Shown here: positions 8,108 through 16,414 of the stretch, piece by piece
How the letters are laid out: each line of letters starts with the position of its first letter
How positions within the stretch are numbered: position 1 is the stretch's first letter
Assembly: GCA_002245855.1 (NCBI GenBank)
Contig: NOUX01000006.1
Span: forward strand, 237,980-301,979
DNA: 64,000 nucleotides
DNA from: Sphingobacterium cellulitidis
GTDB taxonomy: Bacteria > Bacteroidota > Bacteroidia > Sphingobacteriales > Sphingobacteriaceae
Reading direction: 5' to 3'
Program-made: the position numbers and the translations under genes
The notes under the pieces: model-generated
What the model was told of the DNA's origin: nothing
Databases searched by the model: none
The model's input: only the letters and a program-made list of their open reading frames with translations

Positions 8108-9679
8108 ATGAGTCAGGACGTAATAGTAATAGGTAGTGGAATAAACAGCTTGGTATGTGCTGCTTTATTGGCGAAAAGAGGAAAGAGAGTCACTGTATTT
8201 GAGAGGTCATCCAAGTTAGGGGGATGTATTCAAAGTGAAAGAGTGGAAGGCTGTGTGATTGATACGTTCTCAACTGCATATCCTTTATTCGTTACTTCTG
8301 CGGCCTATCCTATTTTAAAAGAGGATTTGGAAAATGAAGGTGTATTTTTTGTTTCAAATGATGTCCCTACAGGGGCATTGACCTCTGATTTAGAATGGTC
8401 AATATTAGGAACGGATAGAAAAAAGAATATTGAATCCTTTAACAAATTAAGTCCTGGCGATGGAGATCGATTTAATGAACAGATGGATTGGGTGAATCAG
8501 CATGCTGAGATTTTATTCACGTTTTTAGGTGGTGAAATCATGACCCTAAAAATGGGGAAATTCTTGGCAAAGTACCTTTGGAAACAAGGGATTTCGAAAT
8601 CGTCTGAAAATGCACAGGAGTTTTTAAAAAGTGTGCGTGACGATTTACCAGATTATTTCTCGTCAAAAGCACTCTTAGCGAATCTCGCTCCATGGATTCT
8701 ACACTCTGGTTTGTCGCCAGAGAGTCCTCTTTCTTCGACCATGGCTAAGGTTACGGCAATGAGTATTGAGATGGTTGGATTGCCACTGGTGAAAGGTGGT
8801 AGTTATAAAATTGTAGATGCTTTTAAAAAGATAATTGAAAATAACGGTGGTGGTTGTTACACCGATTGTCATGTAGAGCGAATTCTTTGTGATCATAAAG
8901 GGAATGTAGAAGGGGTGGAGTTAGCAAATAAGGAACAATATATGGCCCAACATGTTGTGGCAAATGTAACCCCGACACAGCTATATGGTAGCTTGTTGAA
9001 AGATCAGTCTCAGATTGCTCAAAAAGTGGTAAAACAAGCCAAACAATACAAGTATGGAAAAGGAAATATGCAAATTCATCTGATATTGAAAGAAAAGCCA
9101 ATTTGGGTTCAAGAGGCCTTACAAGATGTGACCTATGTGCACCTGACGGATGGAATTAATGATGTTTCAAAAGCAGTTAATGAAGCAGTTAGACAGCAGC
9201 TTCCATCAAAAGGAACAATCTGTATAGCACAGCCTACAGCTGTAGATCCCTCGCGGGCAAGCGATGGAAAACATGTTTTATGGATTCAATTGCCTGAATG
9301 TCCAAATTATCCTGAATCTGATGCTGGTGGAGAATTGGATGGACTTTGTCAGGGTGTATGGAGTACGGAATTATCTGAAGCCTATGCTGATCGAATCATT
9401 GATCGAATATCTACCTATATCCCGAATTTAAAAGATGCAATAATTTATAAAAGAATCATGTCTCCTAAGGAGCTTTCGGAAACTAATGTCAATTTAGTAC
9501 ATGGAGATCCATATTCAGGTCAATGTAATCTAGATCAATACCTGCTATGGCGACCTATGTCATCTGTAAAGAATCATGAAACACCTATAAAAAATTTATT
9601 TCATATCGGAGCTTCGACTCATCCTGGCCCCGGGCTAAGTGGCGGTTCTGGATTTTTAGTTTCTCAAAAAATAAAATAA
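8108..9679 (+). CDS. Phytoene desaturase-like FAD-dependent oxidoreductase
   Basis: A 523-residue NAD(P)/FAD-dependent oxidoreductase. The N-terminal Rossmann motif VIGSGINSLVCAALLAKRG is followed by the acidic end of the second strand (VFERSSKLGG). The C-terminal FAD signature HPGPGLSGGSG is typical of the phytoene dehydrogenase/CrtI-related family. No carotenoid gene is near. In this operon it could oxidise an alcohol or amine intermediate, for example dioxindole to isatin, or act on the cyclohexenone-CoA ring after the monooxygenase step. Both are guesses. It sits 15 bases after the IorB-like gene and 15 bases before the thioesterase ATG. Confidence 0.75.
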   Translation: MSQDVIVIGSGINSLVCAALLAKRGKRVTVFERSSKLGGCIQSERVEGCVIDTFSTAYPLFVTSAAYPILKEDLENEGVFFVSNDVPTGALTSDLEWSILGTDRKKNIESFNKLSPGDGDRFNEQMDWVNQHAEILFTFLGGEIMTLKMGKFLAKYLWKQGISKSSENAQEFLKSVRDDLPDYFSSKALLANLAPWILHSGLSPESPLSSTMAKVTAMSIEMVGLPLVKGGSYKIVDAFKKIIENNGGGCYTDCHVERILCDHKGNVEGVELANKEQYMAQHVVANVTPTQLYGSLLKDQSQIAQKVVKQAKQYKYGKGNMQIHLILKEKPIWVQEALQDVTYVHLTDGINDVSKAVNEAVRQQLPSKGTICIAQPTAVDPSRASDGKHVLWIQLPECPNYPESDAGGELDGLCQGVWSTELSEAYADRIIDRISTYIPNLKDAIIYKRIMSPKELSETNVNLVHGDPYSGQCNLDQYLLWRPMSSVKNHETPIKNLFHIGASTHPGPGLSGGSGFLVSQKIK

Positions 9680-9694
9680 TTATCAAACGTGAGT

Positions 9695-10111
9695 ATGGGA
9701 CAAGTATTTACTAAGACGCAAAAAGTAAAATTTCAGCATTGTGATGCTGCTGGTATTGTTTTTTATCCAAGATTTATGGAGATGTTGAATGAATTAGTGG
9801 AGGATTGGTTTGAGGAAGAATTAGGATTTCCATTTAAGGAATTACATCATGGCGAAGGGATACCGACAGCGGATTTAAAAGTAGCCTTTGTCTCTCCGGC
9901 TAGACTAGGGGATGTTTTTGTCAAAAGTTTAACAGTTTCCAAACTAGGTAATTCTTCATTAACCTATAATTTTAAATTCGCGTTTGAAGATCGGATAGTG
10001 TTGCAAGGCGAATGCACACTTGTACATGTTGGTCTATCTCAAGATCAATTAAAATCTCAACCTTGGTCGAACAGTGTAAGAGAAAATATTCAAAGATTTA
10101 TTCAAGAATAA
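9695..10111 (+). CDS. 4-hydroxybenzoyl-CoA thioesterase-type hotdog protein
   Basis: A single-domain hotdog acyl-CoA thioesterase of about 138 residues. The segment HCDAAGIVFYPRF near the N-terminus is the 4HBT/YbgC active-site motif, whose Asp is the catalytic residue in the Pseudomonas-type enzyme. In aromatic-CoA pathways such enzymes recover CoA from stalled or dead-end thioesters. A GTG two codons upstream (9689) is an alternative start; I prefer the ATG at 9695. It is the last gene of the operon; the next 210 bases hold no clear terminator. Confidence 0.8.
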   Translation: MGQVFTKTQKVKFQHCDAAGIVFYPRFMEMLNELVEDWFEEELGFPFKELHHGEGIPTADLKVAFVSPARLGDVFVKSLTVSKLGNSSLTYNFKFAFEDRIVLQGECTLVHVGLSQDQLKSQPWSNSVRENIQRFIQE

Positions 10112-10325
10112 AAAAAACTGAATGTTGAGAATGCTCATTTCCTAGTTTCTTTATGGGAATTGGGGTTAAGTTTATTCGATATTTTCCAATAATTAAAATT
10201 TATCCATTAGATAATATCAATATATGTATACTGATACTCAATGACTATTGCTTAATAAACAAAAACTTTACTTTTAAGGAATGTTTTTTTAATAGTAAAA
10301 TGCTTACTTGTGGAAAAAGTAAAAT

Positions 10326-10619
10326 ATGTCTTTAGTTTATTTCGTCTACATCCTAACAAACGCGAATAGAACGATTCTCTATTCTGACGTTACTAACAAC
10401 CTGAAGAGCAGGCTTCTCTTTCATCAGTCGATGACTTTATCTCAAAATGCTTACACCAAGAAATATAAGGTATTTTACCTTATATATTTTGAAGCTTTTG
10501 CAGAAGTGGTGGATGCTATTAAGCGAGAAAAGGAAATTGATAGCATGTCGAGAAAAATGAAAGAAGAATTAATAAATTCTAAGAACAAGAATTGGGAATT
10601 TCTAAATGATAAGATTTAA
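10326..10619 (+). CDS. GIY-YIG nuclease-family protein with altered core motif
   Basis: A 97-residue protein that follows the small stand-alone GIY-YIG family found in many Bacteroidota: VYILTN at the start, LKSRL with the conserved Arg, TKKYKVFYLIYFE, and AIKREKEIDSMSR with the metal-binding Glu. The usual second half of the signature, YIG, reads YSD here (ILYSDVTNN). Loss of that glycine and the adjacent residue probably harms the fold or activity, so this may be a degenerate or repurposed copy. It stands alone between the catabolic operon and the tRNA-Val genes. Confidence 0.75.
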   Translation: MSLVYFVYILTNANRTILYSDVTNNLKSRLLFHQSMTLSQNAYTKKYKVFYLIYFEAFAEVVDAIKREKEIDSMSRKMKEELINSKNKNWEFLNDKI

Positions 10620-10725
10620 TCTATGGAATCTCTCTTTTCATTAATTAAGGTTATGTTTTAACATTAATTTTTAATAATTGAATTTAGTAAGGTCTGCTCT
10701 CGAAAGGTAGAAAGTTAGTAAAATG

Positions 10726-10756
10726 AAAAAGCAACTCAATTGAGTTGCTTTTTTTT
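10726..10756. terminator. Bidirectional intrinsic terminator
   Basis: The palindrome GCAACTCAATTGAGTTGC (10731-10748) is flanked by five A on the left and eight T on the right. It can end the GIY-YIG transcript on the plus strand and the tRNA-Val transcript on the minus strand. Confidence 0.8.
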
Positions 10757-10758
10757 GT

Positions 10759-10836
10759 TGGTGGAGGCTACTGGATTCGAACCAGTGACCCTCTGCTTGT
10801 AAGGCAGATGCTCTGAACCAGCTGAGCTAAGCCTCC
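10759..10836 (-). tRNA. tRNA-Val (anticodon UAC), copy 1
   Basis: The reverse complement folds as a full cloverleaf of 75 bases plus encoded CCA. The acceptor stem is GGAGGCT/AGCCTCC, the D arm GCTC...GAGC, and the anticodon loop CTTACAA gives UAC, reading GUA. The T arm is ACTGG-TTCGAAT-CCAGT. It lies 6 bases downstream of a near-identical tRNA. Confidence 0.93.
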
Positions 10837-10842
10837 TTTTGT

Positions 10843-10920
10843 TGGTGGAGAATACTGGATTCGAACCAGTGACCCTCTGCTTGTAAGGCAGATGCTCTGA
10901 ACCAGCTGAGCTAATTCTCC
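10843..10920 (-). tRNA. tRNA-Val (anticodon UAC), copy 2
   Basis: Same body as the neighbouring tRNA-Val: identical D, anticodon and T arms, loop CTTACAA. The acceptor stem differs: GGAGAAT pairs with ATTCTCC. CCA is encoded. It is transcribed first, as a tandem pair. Confidence 0.93.
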
Positions 10921-11099
10921 TTTTCCCTGTTGCGGTGTGCAAATATAGGGGTAAAATCTGATTTACAAAATATTTTGTAGATATTTTTTATGTGAATTTC
11001 GACAAATAATTCAAATCCAAATAATTAATTTGAAATTCGATCTAAAAGTTCCTTCTACACTCGGAAAATTAATGATGATTTTATTTGAGATATTACCTT

Positions 11100-11423
11100 C
11101 TACTGCAGGAACGAGTAGATTCTTTCCATGTAATAGGCTTCATCTAACGATCTCACAAGTTCTGTCATTTCAAAATGATCGAAAGAGAAGTTTATCCCTA
11201 AATATGGACTATTCAATAATATCCTTTGTCGACCATCAGGAAATGAAACTGGACTATTTTCTAAATAAATGTCTTTTACTATTCTTCTAAAGGTGATAAA
11301 ATCCTCTTTACTAAAATTAATTAGGAGATTATTGAAACAAAGATGAATGATATTTTGATCCTCAGGCATGCTAATGAACCCTTGGTCGTGTTTGGAGAGT
11401 ATTTTTAGTCGACAGTTATCCAT
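11100..11423 (-). CDS. Small conserved protein of unknown function (DUF6686-like)
   Basis: A 108-residue soluble protein with no signal peptide or membrane segment. The middle reads IIHLCFNNLLINFSKEDF, followed by a charged helix and a C-terminal EL-rich helix (MTELVRSLDEA). This pattern recalls a small Bacteroidota-specific family, DUF6686, but I make that match from memory with modest certainty. I chose the ATG at 11423 because the longer open frame to 11471 would run into a strong hairpin at 11447-11488. No neighbour points to a role. Confidence 0.55.
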   Translation of the reverse strand: MDNCRLKILSKHDQGFISMPEDQNIIHLCFNNLLINFSKEDFITFRRIVKDIYLENSPVSFPDGRQRILLNSPYLGINFSFDHFEMTELVRSLDEAYYMERIYSFLQ

Positions 11424-11446
11424 ATGTGTCGGAGCCGTTTTTTGTG

Positions 11447-11488
11447 CCTGCCTTACCCGCATGCCTATCATTCATGCGGGTAAACAGG
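11447..11488. repeat. Perfect 11-bp hairpin, REP-like element
   Basis: TTACCCGCATG (11453-11463) and CATGCGGGTAA (11473-11483) are perfect inverted repeats around a 9-base loop. An outer CCTG/CAGG pair (11447-11450, 11485-11488) extends the stem past a small bulge. No T-run follows on either strand, so it is not a normal terminator. The GC-rich stem in an AT-rich spacer suggests a dispersed palindromic repeat or an mRNA leader structure of the small gene at 11100-11423. Confidence 0.5.
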
Positions 11489-11600
11489 ACTTTTGTATAA
11501 TTGAAACTGTTTTCTTTGCAGGAGTAAAAGTAGATATTATTTAGAATGATTATAAATAAACTTCCCAATATGACATTTCTATTATATTTTGTCGTTAGAG

Positions 11601-12317
11601 TTAAAGTTCTTTAATATTGATGTTTCTAAAGCTAACTGAATCAGTGTGGTTTTGAAAAGCTATCTTTCCTCTTGGAAAGGTTGCGAAAGCAGGATAGTTC
11701 TTCATGTTGCTATTTGCAACCTTTTGTTTGAATTCTGGTGTATTGATACTATCTTGAAATGTGATTTTGTCATTTAACCAGAAAGTAACCTGGCCATCTT
11801 TTTGTTTTATCTTCCCTTTATTCCATTCTCCAAAGGCATTCGGTTTGGAGTTGCTACCTATGCATTCAACAGAGTATAAACATCCAGCCCAGTGTGTTGA
11901 GTCTACCTGATGTCTCGGTTCTGCATTAGCATTGTCTAAAAGTTGCATTTCTAATCCAGTAGCAAAGGTTGCCGCATAGCTGCTATCTTCTTTTACATTG
12001 ATAAATACTCCACTATTCCCACCTTTTTTTACTTTCCATTCAAAATCAAGCTCAAAATTTTCATATTCTCCATCGCTCACCAAATCGCCAAATTCACCAT
12101 TTCCCTTAGGATCGCAAATTAATTCGCCTTGGTCAACCTTCCATTTTGATTCCATATTGCCACGATTATAAACATGCCAGCCTGTTAAGTCCTTGTTGTT
12201 AAAAAAGGATGTAGAGTCGGGGTTTGTATTATTGGATGAGGAGTTATTAGATTGATTGCATGAAGCTAATCCTAGAGAAAGAATAATTACAAAAGTCTTG
12301 AAGTAGTTGGTTGACAT
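11601..12317 (-). CDS. DUF1080 (3-keto-disaccharide hydrolase type) lipoprotein
   Basis: A 238-residue lipoprotein: signal peptide with lipobox LASC near residue 20, then a Ser/Asn-rich linker, then a concanavalin-like DUF1080 domain (FNNKDLTGWHVYNRGN, YENFELDFEWKVKKGGNSGVFI, GLEMQLLDN). Members of this family cleave 3-keto-glycosides made by sugar-oxidising dehydrogenases, or bind glycans, in the periplasm. It is a single-gene unit here. The predicted protein sits at the outer membrane or faces the periplasm. The exact substrate is unknown. Confidence 0.85.
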   Translation of the reverse strand: MSTNYFKTFVIILSLGLASCNQSNNSSSNNTNPDSTSFFNNKDLTGWHVYNRGNMESKWKVDQGELICDPKGNGEFGDLVSDGEYENFELDFEWKVKKGGNSGVFINVKEDSSYAATFATGLEMQLLDNANAEPRHQVDSTHWAGCLYSVECIGSNSKPNAFGEWNKGKIKQKDGQVTFWLNDKITFQDSINTPEFKQKVANSNMKNYPAFATFPRGKIAFQNHTDSVSFRNINIKEL

Positions 12318-12445
12318 AGTTGTTGATTTATTTAATTGAAAACAGAATTAAATGTAAACAATTAATAGCAGAAAAAATATGATCAACTCGACCGAGGCAA
12401 GTGTATAAAGATTTTGACAAAGAGAATTTTAAGTGATTTTTTTGC

Positions 12446-12967
12446 TTAAAATCTTTCGATTTCATCAATCTGTTCGATGATAAACTTCAAAGAAATTGGG
12501 TCATGAAATTCTTCTTCAGAATTTAATTCATTTTGAATGAGGGGGATATGGATTTTTAAAGGTAATACATGCATTCGCATATAATTGCAGACACCTGTAA
12601 AGTGATCAACACCGCGAATATTTCCATATTTTCCAGTTGAAACTCCTACTAGTGCGGCCTTTTTGTGATAAAATGAAGCTGGGAATGCACAGCAATCCAT
12701 AAATAATTTTAGAATTCCTGGGTAGCTACCATTATATTCAGGGATGATAAAGACAAATTTCTTCGCTTGGGATACTTTTTCTTGAATTTTTGCAAATGCT
12801 TCGCTTCTCTTTCCGTACATATCAGTTTCAATGATGTTTGCAGGAAGATCCTCAAGAGAAAGAATATCAAAGTCTTCCCCTCTTTTTTCTAATTCCTTTA
12901 AGTAAAATTTTGCAACTTTTAAAGAGTTAGAATGTTTTCTATTTGTACCTGAGATAATTAAATTCAT
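12446..12967 (-). CDS. NADPH-dependent FMN reductase-family protein
   Basis: A 173-residue flavodoxin-fold protein. The N-terminal phosphate-binding loop ISGTNRKHSNSLKVA and the later IIPEYNGSYPGILKLFMDC match the NADPH-dependent FMN reductase / chromate-azoreductase family (YieF/ArsH-like). Such enzymes reduce FMN or quinones with NAD(P)H in the cytoplasm. It is divergent from parA with a 214-base spacer. No specific partner is visible. Confidence 0.85.
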   Translation of the reverse strand: MNLIISGTNRKHSNSLKVAKFYLKELEKRGEDFDILSLEDLPANIIETDMYGKRSEAFAKIQEKVSQAKKFVFIIPEYNGSYPGILKLFMDCCAFPASFYHKKAALVGVSTGKYGNIRGVDHFTGVCNYMRMHVLPLKIHIPLIQNELNSEEEFHDPISLKFIIEQIDEIERF

Positions 12968-13181
12968 TGTTTGATGTTACTTGTAAAAAGCAATAGCGTT
13001 CGGTATCAATACCTAATTCTATTTTTCGTATCTTAGCATCCTGAGTTGGTAGAATAAGATTCGCTTCAAAATTAGCAAATTTAACATCATTTAAGTGTCG
13101 AATATCATTAAGGTATGTTAATTTGCATAACGAAGTAAATTTATGCCGATCAACATTATTTTCAAAAATTGAGGAATCACA

Positions 13182-13979
13182 ATGGGAAAGATTATTGCCA
13201 TAGCCAATCAAAAAGGAGGAGTTGGTAAAACAACCACCTCCATAAATCTTGCTGCGAGTTTAGCTGTGTTAGAATATAAGACTTTGTTGGTGGATGCAGA
13301 TCCACAAGCAAACTCCACTTCTGGAATTGGTTTTGATCCTCGCGCCATCAAAACAAGCATTTACGAATGTTTGGTTAATGATGTGACAGCAAAAGAAGCC
13401 ATTCAAGCAACCGATACGCCAAATTTAGATCTATTACCTGCGCATATTGACCTAGTAGGTGCGGAAATTGAAATGATCAATTTGGAAGAGCGTGAATATA
13501 AAATGAAACGCCTGTTGGATGAAGTAAAGGATAATTATGATTTTATCATTATTGACTGCTCACCATCTTTGGGCTTGATTACCATCAATGCTTTAACAGC
13601 CTCAAATTCAGTAATTATCCCCGTTCAATGTGAATATTTTGCATTAGAAGGACTAGGTAAATTGTTGAACACGATTAAAATCGTTCAAACAAGATTAAAT
13701 ACAGAATTGGAGATCGAAGGGATATTATTAACCATGTATGATGTTCGTTTGAGATTGTCTAATCAAGTGGTAGAAGAGGTTAGGACTCACTTCCATGATT
13801 TAGTATTTGACACAATTATTCAGCGGAATACACGTTTAAGTGAAGCTCCAAGTTTCGGAATTTCAGTAATTATGCACGATGCATCCTGCAAAGGAGCAAT
13901 TAACTACTTGAATCTCGCACGCGAAATTTTGGAGAAGAATGGATTATTAAAAGAGAATAAGCAAACTGTAACAGTATAG
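13182..13979 (+). CDS. parA: Chromosome-partitioning ATPase ParA (Soj)
   Basis: A 265-residue deviant Walker-A ATPase. KGGVGKTT spans residues 11-18, and the Walker B region reads YDFIIIDCSPSLG. Length and lack of an N-terminal DNA-binding extension match chromosomal Soj/ParA. It acts with ParB, encoded 1 base downstream, in segregating the chromosome origin region. I found no intact parS palindrome in the window. Chromosomal parAB usually lies near oriC, but no origin features are visible here. Confidence 0.95.
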   Translation: MGKIIAIANQKGGVGKTTTSINLAASLAVLEYKTLLVDADPQANSTSGIGFDPRAIKTSIYECLVNDVTAKEAIQATDTPNLDLLPAHIDLVGAEIEMINLEEREYKMKRLLDEVKDNYDFIIIDCSPSLGLITINALTASNSVIIPVQCEYFALEGLGKLLNTIKIVQTRLNTELEIEGILLTMYDVRLRLSNQVVEEVRTHFHDLVFDTIIQRNTRLSEAPSFGISVIMHDASCKGAINYLNLAREILEKNGLLKENKQTVTV

Positions 13980-13980
13980 T

Positions 13981-14901
13981 ATGGCAGCACAACAGCGGAA
14001 AACAGGATTAGGGAAAGGTTTAGGAGCGTTACTTCAACAAGAGGTAATCAGTACTCCTAAGGAACAGCCTGCTGAAACTCCTGCGAGTAAGACACCGAGC
14101 TCTCCTGCCGGTAGTATAAACTTTATTAAAGTCGAACAAATTGCCATTAACCCTTTCCAACCAAGGACGGATTTTGATGAAAATGCCCTGAGGGAATTGT
14201 CAGAGTCTATTGAGGTACAAGGGTTGATCCAACCGATTACGGTTCGTCAGATTGGCAAAAATGAATACCAATTAATTTCTGGTGAAAGAAGGTTAAGGGC
14301 TTCCAAATTAGCCGGTATCACTGAAATTCCAGCTTATGTTAGAACTGCAAATGATCAACAAATGCTAGAAATGGCTTTGATTGAGAATATTCAGCGTGAA
14401 AACTTAAATGCTATTGAAATTGCATTAAGTTTCCAACGTATGATTGAAGAATGCAGCCTTAAACAAGAAGAATTAGGTGATCGCGTAAGTAAAAACCGCT
14501 CTACAGTCACTAACTACCTTAGATTATTGAAGCTTCCACCTGTGATTCAAGCCGCAATCCGTGATGGAGATCTTTCCATGGGACATGCTCGTGCATTAAT
14601 CAATGTTGGTGAAATCGATAAACAATTGTTTATTTTCAAAGAAATTGTTGAAAAAGGATTGTCTGTGCGTAAAGCAGAACAACTGGTTCGTGAGGTTCAG
14701 CAAGCTAAAGAGAAAAAACAAAAAGGTAAAAAAGAAGCTCCTTTGAATTTTCAATACCAAAAGATTGAAGATGATTTGGCATCAAAATTTGCCACTCGGG
14801 TTAAACTAAACGTAAAATCAACCAAAGGTAAAGGAGCAATTGAAATTCCTTTCAATTCTGAGGATGATTTAAGCCGAATTTTAGAGTTGTTAGACTGGTA
14901 A
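13981..14901 (+). CDS. parB: Chromosome-partitioning protein ParB (Spo0J)
   Basis: A 306-residue ParB/Spo0J protein. The N-terminus has RKTGLGKGLGALL, as in chromosomal ParB; then the CTP-binding ParB/Srx core with SGERRLRASKLAG and ALIENIQRENLNAIEIA; then a helix-turn-helix (EELGDRVSKNRSTVTNYLRL); then a C-terminal dimerisation region. It starts one base after parA ends and its stop overlaps the next start codon (TAATG), so the three genes form one operon. Confidence 0.95.
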   Translation: MAAQQRKTGLGKGLGALLQQEVISTPKEQPAETPASKTPSSPAGSINFIKVEQIAINPFQPRTDFDENALRELSESIEVQGLIQPITVRQIGKNEYQLISGERRLRASKLAGITEIPAYVRTANDQQMLEMALIENIQRENLNAIEIALSFQRMIEECSLKQEELGDRVSKNRSTVTNYLRLLKLPPVIQAAIRDGDLSMGHARALINVGEIDKQLFIFKEIVEKGLSVRKAEQLVREVQQAKEKKQKGKKEAPLNFQYQKIEDDLASKFATRVKLNVKSTKGKGAIEIPFNSEDDLSRILELLDW

Positions 14902-15650
14902 TGTATAAATTTTTACTGCTCTTTGGAATGATCTTATCTTTTACTTGCCTAAAAAGTCAAGTAAAGGATACTATTCCAGACTCTACAAAGGTAATTCAAG
15001 TTCAAGATTCATTAAAAAAGAAAGCTGAACAAGATACCGTTAAAAAAGAAACTCGCGCAGAAAGGAAGGCTAGAATTAAAGCTGAAAAAGAACGTGAGAA
15101 GTTTTACTATAAGGATATTCGAAAGGATTCAGCTAGGTTAGCAATTGAACGTTTATCTAGAATTGCGTGGAAACGCTCTTTGATTTTACCCGGTTGGGGA
15201 CAATATACAAATGGAGGTCTATGGTGGGTTAAAGTGCCAATTATTTATGGTGGTTTTGTTGCCGGAGGATTAACCTTCAATTATTGGCAGTGGTACTATA
15301 AGGAGTTCTTGACTGAATTACAATATCGAGAAAATTATGGTCAGCCTTCAAATCATGAATCTCTTGGATTAGGATCAAGCTGGACAGTACAAGGTTTAGT
15401 GCAGCAAAAAGATTATGGTCGAAGAAATAGAGATTTGACGGTATTAGTAACTTTAGGATGGTATGGGTTGAATGTTGTTGAAGCCTACGTTGATTCAATT
15501 TTAAAAAATCGATGGAATATCAGCAATGACCTAAGCTTTAAAGTTTCACCGACTTTACTGCCAAATTACGCTTACACACCTGGAGTGGGATCTTTTGCTG
15601 GATCTGGTTTTGTTTCTCCAGGATTAAAAATGACCTTTACCCTTAAATAA
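14901..15650 (+). CDS. DUF5683 domain membrane protein
   Basis: A 249-residue protein with an N-terminal signal peptide (to about residue 20), a Lys/Glu-rich stretch (residues 30-75), then the DUF5683 core with RSLILPGWGQYTNGGLWWVK followed by hydrophobic segments. The family is common in Bacteroidota and often sits beside parAB and dapB. Function is unknown; the topology suggests an envelope protein. Its start overlaps the parB stop. Confidence 0.8.
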   Translation: MYKFLLLFGMILSFTCLKSQVKDTIPDSTKVIQVQDSLKKKAEQDTVKKETRAERKARIKAEKEREKFYYKDIRKDSARLAIERLSRIAWKRSLILPGWGQYTNGGLWWVKVPIIYGGFVAGGLTFNYWQWYYKEFLTELQYRENYGQPSNHESLGLGSSWTVQGLVQQKDYGRRNRDLTVLVTLGWYGLNVVEAYVDSILKNRWNISNDLSFKVSPTLLPNYAYTPGVGSFAGSGFVSPGLKMTFTLK

Positions 15651-15667
15651 AAAAACCAATTAACTAT

Positions 15668-16411
15668 ATGAAGATCGTTTTATTAGGTTACGGAAAAATG
15701 GGGCAATTAATCGAACGCTTCGCCATGAAAAGAGGGCATGAAGTCGTTTTGATTATTGACGAAAGAAATAGAAACAGCATTACTCCTGAAGATTTGGAAG
15801 ATGCTGATATGGCTATTGATTTCAGTACTCCACATGCAGCCTTAGAAAATATAAGTCTATGTTTTGAATCCAACTTACCATTGGTTGTTGGTACAACAGG
15901 ATGGTATGAGCACCTGGACGAAGTGAAAGATACCTGTTTAGAAGCTGATCAGTCATTTTTGTATGGCTCGAATTTTAGCATTGGTGTAAATATCTTTTTC
16001 CATATCAATAAAATGTTGGCTAAAGCCATCAATCCCTATAAGCAATACGATGTTCAAGTAGAAGAAATCCACCATATTCATAAATTGGATGCTCCTAGTG
16101 GAACAGCTATTACGATTGCTGAAGGAATTTTAGAAAATAACGACGAAAAGAAAACTTGGGTCAACTCTGTGGAAGGTTCTGGGGAAGAAGTTATCCCTAA
16201 AGCCAATGAACTGTTGATTGAAAGTCTTAGAATTGAAGAGGTTCCTGGGACTCATACAGTATTGTATAGCTCCGAGGTCGACCAAATTGAATTAAAGCAT
16301 ACAGCACATAGCAGAGAAGGATTTGCATTAGGTGCGGTAATTGCAGCAGAATGGCTCTTAGGTAAAAAAGGATTTTACCAAGTAACTGAAATGTTTGATT
16401 TTAATAAATAA
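15668..16411 (+). CDS. dapB: 4-hydroxy-tetrahydrodipicolinate reductase DapB
   Basis: A 247-residue enzyme of the diaminopimelate/lysine pathway. It has the Rossmann motif GYGKMGQLIE at residue 8 and the catalytic signature EIHHIHKLDAPSGTA. It reduces 4-hydroxy-2,3,4,5-tetrahydrodipicolinate with NAD(P)H in the cytoplasm. It lies 17 bases after the DUF5683 gene and 3 bases before lepB. A second pathway gene, dapF, lies at 35355-36143. Confidence 0.95.
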   Translation: MKIVLLGYGKMGQLIERFAMKRGHEVVLIIDERNRNSITPEDLEDADMAIDFSTPHAALENISLCFESNLPLVVGTTGWYEHLDEVKDTCLEADQSFLYGSNFSIGVNIFFHINKMLAKAINPYKQYDVQVEEIHHIHKLDAPSGTAITIAEGILENNDEKKTWVNSVEGSGEEVIPKANELLIESLRIEEVPGTHTVLYSSEVDQIELKHTAHSREGFALGAVIAAEWLLGKKGFYQVTEMFDFNK

Positions 16412-16414
16412 TAT

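Noticed and set aside
10153-10335. A 60-residue plus-strand open frame before the GIY-YIG gene.
   Set aside because: It has AT-driven, low-complexity composition, overlaps the start of the next gene and shows no recognisable motif.
10736-10942. A minus-strand open frame with an internal protein repeat.
   Set aside because: It is a translation of the two tandem tRNA-Val genes; the repeat is the tRNA body.
12939-13211. A minus-strand open frame of 90 residues between the FMN reductase gene and parA.
   Set aside because: It overlaps both real genes, sits in their shared promoter region and resembles no family.
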